Shown here: piece after piece, positions 58,776 to 64,000 of the stretch
Position numbering within the stretch: the stretch's first letter is position 1
Layout of the letters: the number at the start of each line of letters is the position of its first letter
NCBI RefSeq assembly: GCF_046600715.1
Contig: NZ_JBJMAV010000003.1
Coordinates: 124,001-188,000, forward strand
Source: Lysobacter_C viscosus
Lineage (GTDB): Bacteria > Pseudomonadota > Gammaproteobacteria > Xanthomonadales > Xanthomonadaceae
Direction: 5' to 3'
DNA: 64,000 nucleotides
The notes under the pieces: model-generated
The model's database searches: none
Told to the model about the DNA's origin: nothing
Seen by the model: the letters and a program-made list of their open reading frames with translations, nothing else
Program-made: the position numbers and the translations under genes

Positions 58776-60130
58776 GTGAAGCCGACGGCAGCGGCGAACC
58801 CGCGCGGCGGCTGCGGATACTGCTCGTCGCCTACGAGTTTCCGCCCGGTCCCTCTCCCCAGTCGCTGCGCTGGGGCTACCTGACCCGCCACCTGTGCGAG
58901 AGGGGGCACGAGGTCCATGCCATGGTTCCGGACATCTCCGGGGACCATGACCTGCGGTCGCTGGTGGACCCCCGGGTACGCGTGCATCGAATCAACCCGG
59001 GGCCCGTTCGCAGCCTTCTGGAAGCGCTGGCACGAAGGCGGCCCCTCCCGGCGATGGTGGATGAGGGAAGCCAGTCCCCGGGGCGAGCAGGTGCTGGCAC
59101 GCACGCCACCGCCCCCCCCCGGCTCAACTGGAAGGGCAGGAGTCTGGGCGCGGTCCAGGCCGCGCTCGCGTGCGTGATGTTCCCCGACCTGCGCGCGGAG
59201 TGGCTCGGTCCGGCGCTGGCAGCGCTCCCGGGCGTGCTGTCGCACGCACGGCCCGACGTGGTGGTCGCATCCCATGAACCGGCAACGAGCCTGCAGGTCG
59301 CGCTGGCGGCCCGGGCCCGCGGTTTCGCCCTGGTTGCCGACCTGGGTGATCCCGTGCTCGCCCCCTATACCCCATGGTGGTGGCGAAGGCGGGCGCGCAG
59401 GCTTGAAGCGCGCATCATGGCTGCCGCGCGCCACGTACTGGTGACATCCGAGGCGACACGCGCCCTGCTGGACTCCCGCCACGGCGGGCACGTGCCGATT
59501 TCGCTGGTCACCCAGGGTTTCGAACGGGGGCCCTCCCCTGTGCAGGCCGCGTCCACCCCCGGGTCTCAAGGCCCCCTGCGGCTGCTGTATGCCGGGCGCT
59601 TCTACCCGTTCCGCGACCCGCGGCCACTGGTGGACGCGGTGCTGGCGGTTCCGGGGGTGCAGTTGGATATCGCCTCGGGCAATGTCCCCGACTGGCTGGT
59701 GGCGAGCGCCGGGCGCAGCGGCGGTCGGATCCGCTTGCTGGGGCGCGTGCCCCACGGGTACCTGCTGGGCTTGCAGCGAACCGCCCATGTGCTGGTCAAC
59801 ATCGCCAACCGGGATCCGGTCCAGGTCCCGGGCAAGGTGTACGAGTACCTGGGCGCCGACCGCCCGATCCTGCATATCACGGACACCCCCGACGACGCCA
59901 TTTCGGCATTGCTCGGCGGGCTGCGGCGGGGTTGGTCCCGGCCGGCGCGGGTCGACGCGCTGGCGCGGCAGCTGGAGCGCCTGGTGGTTGCGCACCAGGC
60001 CGGGGTGCTTGAAGACGGCCTCGACCTGACGGCCCGAACGGTCGACCCCTGGTCCTGGGCGCAGGCTGCCGGGACGGTCGAGCGGGCACTGCTGGGTGCC
60101 GTCGACGAGCCGTTCCCCGGAGCGTCCTGA
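58772..60130 (+). CDS. Glycosyltransferase family 4-like protein
   Basis: 452 residues, GTG start at 58772 overlapping the cystathionine beta-synthase stop (GTGA). The GT-B fold shows an N-domain opening ILLVAYEFPPGPSPQSLRWG, LNWKGR, ASHEPATSL and VADLGDPVL, and a C-domain with LLYAGRFYPFRDPRPLVDAV, IRLLGRVPHGYLLGLQRTAH and PVQVPGKVYEYLGADRPILH (donor-sugar E-x-x-x-x-x-x-E like). It is probably an O-antigen or EPS glycosyltransferase. It is clearly paralogous to the gene at 62975. Its place upstream of metB is outside the usual metB-etfA limits of the LPS locus. Confidence 0.85.
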
Positions 60131-60200
60131 TGATCGGGAGCAAACGCGTGCTTGCTACAATGCCGGGTTAGGTTTTCATGCCGTCACGGCGAGGACAATG

Positions 60201-61388
60201 ATGAAACAGGGTGCTAGCAAGACCTCGAAGCACGGCTTGGGCACGATGGCCATCCACGCCGGCCAGTTTCCGGACCCCAGCACCGGCGCGGTGATGACGC
60301 CCATCTACGCGACTTCGACATACGTGCAGTCCAGCCCGGGCGAGCACCAGGGCTTCGAGTACTCGCGCAGCCACAACCCCACCCGTTTCGCCTACGAGCG
60401 CTGCGTGGCCGCGCTGGAAGGCGGCAGCCGCGGGTTCGCGTTTGCCTCCGGGCTGGCCGCCACTTCGACGATCCTGGAGATGCTCGACACGGGCAGCCAC
60501 GTGATCGCGATGGACGACGTGTACGGCGGCACCTACCGGTTGTTCGAGCGCGTGCGCCGCCGCAGTGCCGGCCTGGATTTCAGCTGGATCGACCTGGCGG
60601 ACCCGGCCGCGTTCGAGGCTGCGATCAAGCCCGAGACCCGGATGGTCTGGATCGAAACACCGACCAACCCGATGCTCAAGCTGGTCGACATCGCCCAGAT
60701 CGCCGCGATCGCCCGCAAGCGCGGCCTGATCGTGGTGGTCGACAACACCTTCTGCTCGCCAATCCTGCAGCGTCCGCTGGAGCATGGCGCGCACATGGTC
60801 ATGCACTCGGCCACCAAGTACCTCAACGGACACTCGGACATGGTCGGCGGCATGGCGGTGGTGGGTGATGACGCCGAGCTGGCCGAACAGATGGCCTTCC
60901 TGCAGAACTCGATCGGTGGCGTGCAGGGCCCGTTCGACAGCTTCCTCGCCCTGCGCGGCCTGAAGACCCTGCACCTGCGGATGAAGGCCCACGGCGAGAA
61001 TGCCCAGGCCCTGGCCGAGTGGCTGCAGGGCCACCCGGCCATCGAGAAGGTGATCTACCCCGGTCTGGAGTGGCACCCGCAGCACGAACTGGCCAAGCGC
61101 CAGATGGACGGGTTCGGCGGAATGGTCTCCATCGTGCTCAAGGGCGGCGTCGAGGCCGCGAAGCGCTTCTGCGAGCGGACCGAACTGTTCGCGCTGGCCG
61201 AGTCGCTCGGAGGCGTCGAGAGCCTGGTCAACCACCCGGCCATCATGACCCATGCATCGGTACCGGCCGAACGCCGCGCCGAGCTCGGGCTGTCCGATGC
61301 ACTCGTGCGGCTAAGTGTGGGAATCGAGGCGCTTGAGGATCTCCGGGCCGATCTCGACCACGCGCTTGCAGGGCACAGCGGACAATGA
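60201..61388 (+). CDS. metB: Cystathionine gamma-synthase / gamma-lyase
   Basis: 395 residues. PLP enzyme of the Cys/Met metabolism family: PIYATSTYVQSSPGEHQGFE, YSRSHNPTRFAYERCVAALE, and the Schiff-base lysine in VMHSATKYLNGHSDMVGG; C-terminal SLGGVESLVNHPAIMTHASV. Synthase versus lyase cannot be separated by sequence here. Start 60201 is preferred to 60198 because GAGGA lies 5 nt upstream. TACAAT at 60156-60161 is a possible -10 box. It overlaps wzm by 4 bp. In Xanthomonas metB marks the left border of the LPS gene cluster. Confidence 0.9.
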   Translation: MKQGASKTSKHGLGTMAIHAGQFPDPSTGAVMTPIYATSTYVQSSPGEHQGFEYSRSHNPTRFAYERCVAALEGGSRGFAFASGLAATSTILEMLDTGSHVIAMDDVYGGTYRLFERVRRRSAGLDFSWIDLADPAAFEAAIKPETRMVWIETPTNPMLKLVDIAQIAAIARKRGLIVVVDNTFCSPILQRPLEHGAHMVMHSATKYLNGHSDMVGGMAVVGDDAELAEQMAFLQNSIGGVQGPFDSFLALRGLKTLHLRMKAHGENAQALAEWLQGHPAIEKVIYPGLEWHPQHELAKRQMDGFGGMVSIVLKGGVEAAKRFCERTELFALAESLGGVESLVNHPAIMTHASVPAERRAELGLSDALVRLSVGIEALEDLRADLDHALAGHSGQ

Positions 61389-62197
61389 GTGACACATCCG
61401 GTTCGGTGGAAGGCAACAGTTTCACCACGGACCTGGTCACCAGTATCAAGCACCCCGATTTCTGGGGGTTCTCGTCCTGGCTGGACCTGGTCACCAAGTA
61501 CAGGCGTTCGGCCCTGGGCCTGGTGTGGATACTCCTGCCGCCGGTCTGCTACGTCTTCGGTATCGGCTACTTCTATTCGCTGTTGTTCGGAAGGGAATCG
61601 CTGCCCTTCATGGTCCACCTTGGCATTGGATACGTACTCTGGCGGATGATCACCCAGGTGATCACCGGCGCCTCGACGACGATGGCCACGCACCGTGCCT
61701 TCATCATGGATGGGCGCATTCGCTACACCGACTACGTGCTGCGGATATTCGCCAAATCGGCCTTCTATTTCGTGGTCACGGCGGTCATCCTCGTGCCGCT
61801 GGTCACCATGGTCTCGCCACCGCTGCTGGGCGTGGCCAGCCTGGCCGTCACGCTGCCGATCTTCATCGTCAACGTGCTCTGGCTGGGGGTTGTCGTCGCG
61901 GTGCTTGGGGCCCGGTATCCGGACCTGCACGAGCTGTCGTCCACGGTGTTCATCTTCGGGTTCCTGCTGACGCCCATCATCTGGCAGGCGTCGCTGACTC
62001 CCGCCGATACCTGGCGTGGCTTTGTCGCCCGTCTCAACCCGGCCTTCCACCTGATCGAGTTCGTGCGCGCCCCCGTGTTGGGCGAGCCGATCGAAGCGCT
62101 TACCTACTGGGTGATCGCGGGGATGACGGTCGGCGGCTGCCTGCTGGCGGCTTACGTGTATCGCCGCTACTCGCGCTACATCGCGGTGTGGCTCTGA
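61385..62197 (+). CDS. Polysaccharide ABC exporter permease (Wzm-like)
   Basis: 270 residues, six membrane helices of the ABC-2 type. LDLVTKYRRSALGLVWILLP is the family's N-terminal signature; HLGIGYVLWRMITQVITGAS, FGFLLTPIIWQASL and RLNPAFHLIEFVRAPVLGEP follow. With the ATPase after it, it exports lipid-linked O-antigen chains across the inner membrane. The ATG overlaps the metB stop (ATGA), so the exporter is translated from the metB message. Confidence 0.9.
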   Translation: MSDTSGSVEGNSFTTDLVTSIKHPDFWGFSSWLDLVTKYRRSALGLVWILLPPVCYVFGIGYFYSLLFGRESLPFMVHLGIGYVLWRMITQVITGASTTMATHRAFIMDGRIRYTDYVLRIFAKSAFYFVVTAVILVPLVTMVSPPLLGVASLAVTLPIFIVNVLWLGVVVAVLGARYPDLHELSSTVFIFGFLLTPIIWQASLTPADTWRGFVARLNPAFHLIEFVRAPVLGEPIEALTYWVIAGMTVGGCLLAAYVYRRYSRYIAVWL

Positions 62198-62198
62198 C

Positions 62199-62978
62199 AT
62201 GGCGTTGATCCGTGCGCAGGGCATGACGCTTACCCTGCCGGTCTTCCGGCAGCACTCCCAGCTCTCAGCGGGGTGGATCGGGACCATCGTCAAGGCCGCG
62301 CTGAGTCGCCCCCGGCGCGAGTTCGCGACCATCATCAAGGACATCTCGTTCGAGATCCGCGAGGGCGAGCGCGTCGCACTGCTCGGGCTGAACGGTTCGG
62401 GCAAGTCGACGCTCCTGCACCTGCTGACGGGTGCCTACCGCCCGACCGAAGGCACCCTGGACATCCGCGGCACCCGCCAGGCCCTCATGAACATCTCGCT
62501 GGGGTTCAATGCCGACGCGACGGTCCTGGAGAACATCTACCTGCGGGCCACGGCGATGGGCATGCCGATCGGGACGATCCAGCCCCACATCGGGACCATC
62601 CTCGATTTCGCTGGCGTGGCCGACAAGGCGGTCGACCGCCTGAGGACGCTGTCAGCCGGACAGAGGATGCGCCTGGGCTTTGCCATTTCAACCTCGGTAC
62701 AGCACGACATCATGCTGCTTGACGAATGGATAGGCACGGGCGATGCGGAGTTCCTGAAGAAGGCCAGGGATCGACTGCAGAGCCGCGTGGAAGGCAGCCG
62801 GATCGTCGTGGTGGCCTCTCACAACCTCAAGCTGGTGCGAAGGCTGTGCAACAGGGCGATCCTGCTTGAAGCGGGCCAGGTCAGGTCGGTGGGGACGACA
62901 ACCGAAGTCATCGCCGATTACCGGCGGTTGATGGAGTCGCGCAAAGACGGCGCGGCCGCTTCTGCAAGCGACGGGTGA
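62199..62978 (+). CDS. Polysaccharide ABC exporter ATPase (Wzt-like, short)
   Basis: 259 residues. Walker A ALLGLNGSGKSTLLHLL, signature TLSAGQRMRLGFAIS, Walker B HDIMLLDEWIGTGDAEF and switch His in VVVASHNLKLV. It lacks the C-terminal carbohydrate-binding domain found in many Wzt proteins, so chain-length recognition by that domain is not expected. It starts 1 nt after the wzm stop, and its own stop overlaps the next glycosyltransferase (GTGA). Confidence 0.9.
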   Translation: MALIRAQGMTLTLPVFRQHSQLSAGWIGTIVKAALSRPRREFATIIKDISFEIREGERVALLGLNGSGKSTLLHLLTGAYRPTEGTLDIRGTRQALMNISLGFNADATVLENIYLRATAMGMPIGTIQPHIGTILDFAGVADKAVDRLRTLSAGQRMRLGFAISTSVQHDIMLLDEWIGTGDAEFLKKARDRLQSRVEGSRIVVVASHNLKLVRRLCNRAILLEAGQVRSVGTTTEVIADYRRLMESRKDGAAASASDG

Positions 62979-64000
62979 ACATCCTGCTCGCCGCCTATGA
63001 GTTCCCGCCGTCGGGTTCTCCGCAAGCAATGCGCTGGAGCGAGCTGTCGCGCCAACTGGCGGCCCTTGGCCACTGTGTCACCGTGCTGACCGCGGTAGGC
63101 ACCGTAATGTCGCCCGACGCGGTTCGGGAGGGGGACGACGTCGATCCGCCGGGCGTGAAAGTGGTCCGCACCCCCGCCTTGCCCGCCAGCCGCCTGCTTG
63201 CTTGGGCGCGGAGAGTGGTCTTGCCAGAGCGGATGCGTGGAGCGGGCCCGGTGATCATCCCCCGCAGTTTCGAAGGCCTCAATTGGAAGGGGCGAATCGT
63301 TGCGACGATCGGATGGGCGCAGGCATGGGCGTCCTTCCCGGATCTGCGGGGCAGGTGGAACCTGACGGCGGGGCCGGCGATCGAGTCCTTGCTGCGCACC
63401 CTGCGGCCGGACGTCGTGATTACGTCGCACGAGCCCGCCAGCGTGCTGGAGCTCGGGCGTGCCGCGGTACGCGCGGGGATCCCCTGGGTGGCGGACCTCG
63501 GCGACCCCGTCGATGCCGACTACCTCCCCGCGCGTTGGCGCAGGCGCGCCCGGCGCCTGGAGCGGGAAGTGTGCAGCCGGTGCAGCCTGGTGTCGGTTAC
63601 CACGAAGGCGTACGCGCGAAGACTGGAGGTGCAGCATGGCCTGGACCCGGCCCGCAGCATCGTGCTGAGGCAGGGGTTCTCCCCCCGGGCGTCGTCTTCG
63701 CGAGAGAGCCGCGGGCTCCCGGGCGAGACCCTGGAGCTCCTGTACACGGGGCAGTTGTACGGCTTTCGCTCCCCGGTCGCGCTGCTCGAAGCCCTGGGGA
63801 CGGTGGACGGCGTGCGACTCACCCTTCTCTCGCCACAGGCGTCTCTGGCCGGGCCCTTCGCGCAGCGCCTCGGCAGCCGACTGCGCGCGCTGCCCCCGGT
63901 TCCCAGGGGCGAGGTCGCGGACTGGCAACGCGGCGCCGACATACTGGTGAACATTGGCAATACAATGCCGCTGCAGGTGCCGGGGAAGCTGTTCGAGTAT
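62975..64000 (+). CDS. Glycosyltransferase family 4-like protein (cut by window end)
   Basis: GTG at 62975, open through the last base (342 codons seen). NILLAAYEFPPSGSPQAMRW, FEGLNWKGR, TSHEPASVLELGR, WVADLGDPVDADYLPARWRR, LLYTGQLYGFRSPVALLEAL and MPLQVPGKLFEY match, block by block, the gene at 58772. It overlaps the wzt stop by 4 bp, so it belongs to the exporter operon. It is the first glycosyltransferase inside the presumed LPS/O-antigen cluster. Confidence 0.85.
   Translation, partial: MNILLAAYEFPPSGSPQAMRWSELSRQLAALGHCVTVLTAVGTVMSPDAVREGDDVDPPGVKVVRTPALPASRLLAWARRVVLPERMRGAGPVIIPRSFEGLNWKGRIVATIGWAQAWASFPDLRGRWNLTAGPAIESLLRTLRPDVVITSHEPASVLELGRAAVRAGIPWVADLGDPVDADYLPARWRRRARRLEREVCSRCSLVSVTTKAYARRLEVQHGLDPARSIVLRQGFSPRASSSRESRGLPGETLELLYTGQLYGFRSPVALLEALGTVDGVRLTLLSPQASLAGPFAQRLGSRLRALPPVPRGEVADWQRGADILVNIGNTMPLQVPGKLFEY

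Noticed and set aside
60131..60200. Possible SAM-type riboswitch before metB
   Set aside because: The gap is only 70 nt and holds just a small GCCGT/ACGGC hairpin; no SAM-riboswitch core could fit.

Overview
The window is about 64 kb of high-GC chromosomal DNA from a gammaproteobacterium of the Xanthomonadaceae/Lysobacteraceae (Xanthomonas, Lysobacter or Luteimonas-like). Four things point there. A Clp-type CRP regulator lies divergent to a long-form speD. The tryptophan 2,3-dioxygenase carries the active-site residues of the Xanthomonas enzyme at the same residue numbers. Four clusters of GTAGGAGCG-type REP palindromes are present. A polysaccharide ABC exporter starts directly after metB, the conserved left border of the Xanthomonas LPS locus. 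I see no phage, integrase, insertion sequence or CRISPR array.

Layout. 0-9.6 kb: end of an ExoD-like gene, a frameshifted EF-hand gene, a degenerate HD-GYP protein, cspA, a membrane diguanylate cyclase, a plsY-like/birA/coaX run, a SPOR-domain protein, tRNA-Thr, arginase, and two small stress proteins (entericidin-like and CsbD). 9.6-24 kb: a hypothetical exported protein, trpS, the branched-chain 2-oxoacid dehydrogenase operon (minus strand), a large secreted ExeM-type nuclease (minus), kynA, and AbgT-family and POT-family transporters. 24-29 kb: a divergent MarR regulator and hppD-hmgA (tyrosine to maleylacetoacetate), a lipoprotein and a Ca2+/cation antiporter. 29-35 kb (minus): a complete six-gene group-2 Mrp antiporter operon, interrupted only by a structured gap before mrpC. 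35-41.4 kb: small metabolic and membrane genes, purC, a J-protein, rpe and a YegS-like lipid kinase. 41.4-46.5 kb: trpE-trpG-trpD-trpC and a HAD phosphatase, preceded by a candidate leader peptide with clustered Trp codons. 46.7-52.2 kb: GNAT/clp (minus), speD, coq7, a GlcF-like Fe-S protein, rplM-rpsI and tRNA-Gln. 52.2-57.2 kb: fumarylacetoacetate hydrolase and maleylacetoacetate isomerase (the rest of the tyrosine pathway), pilU, a DUF4398/OmpA pair and a DUF465 protein. 57.4-64 kb: cystathionine beta-synthase, a glycosyltransferase, metB, wzm, wzt and a second, paralogous glycosyltransferase cut by the window end.

Working together: aromatic amino-acid metabolism is well represented, with tryptophan synthesis (trpEGDC), tryptophan oxidation (kynA), tRNA charging (trpS), and tyrosine breakdown split over two loci 27 kb apart. 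Cyclic-di-GMP functions recur: a diguanylate cyclase, an HD-GYP protein lacking its catalytic histidine, and Clp, whose Xanthomonas orthologue is inhibited by c-di-GMP.

Most of the window is ordinary core genome. The best unexplained signals are the trpE leader (Trp codons embedded in a stem that abuts the trpE ribosome-binding site), a three-way-junction element inside the mrp operon, a MarR-type palindrome filling the spacer of the hppD promoter, an 8-bp tandem repeat whose loss of one copy would restore a broken gene, and the pair of paralogous glycosyltransferases straddling metB. No wholly new system could be demonstrated from sequence alone.
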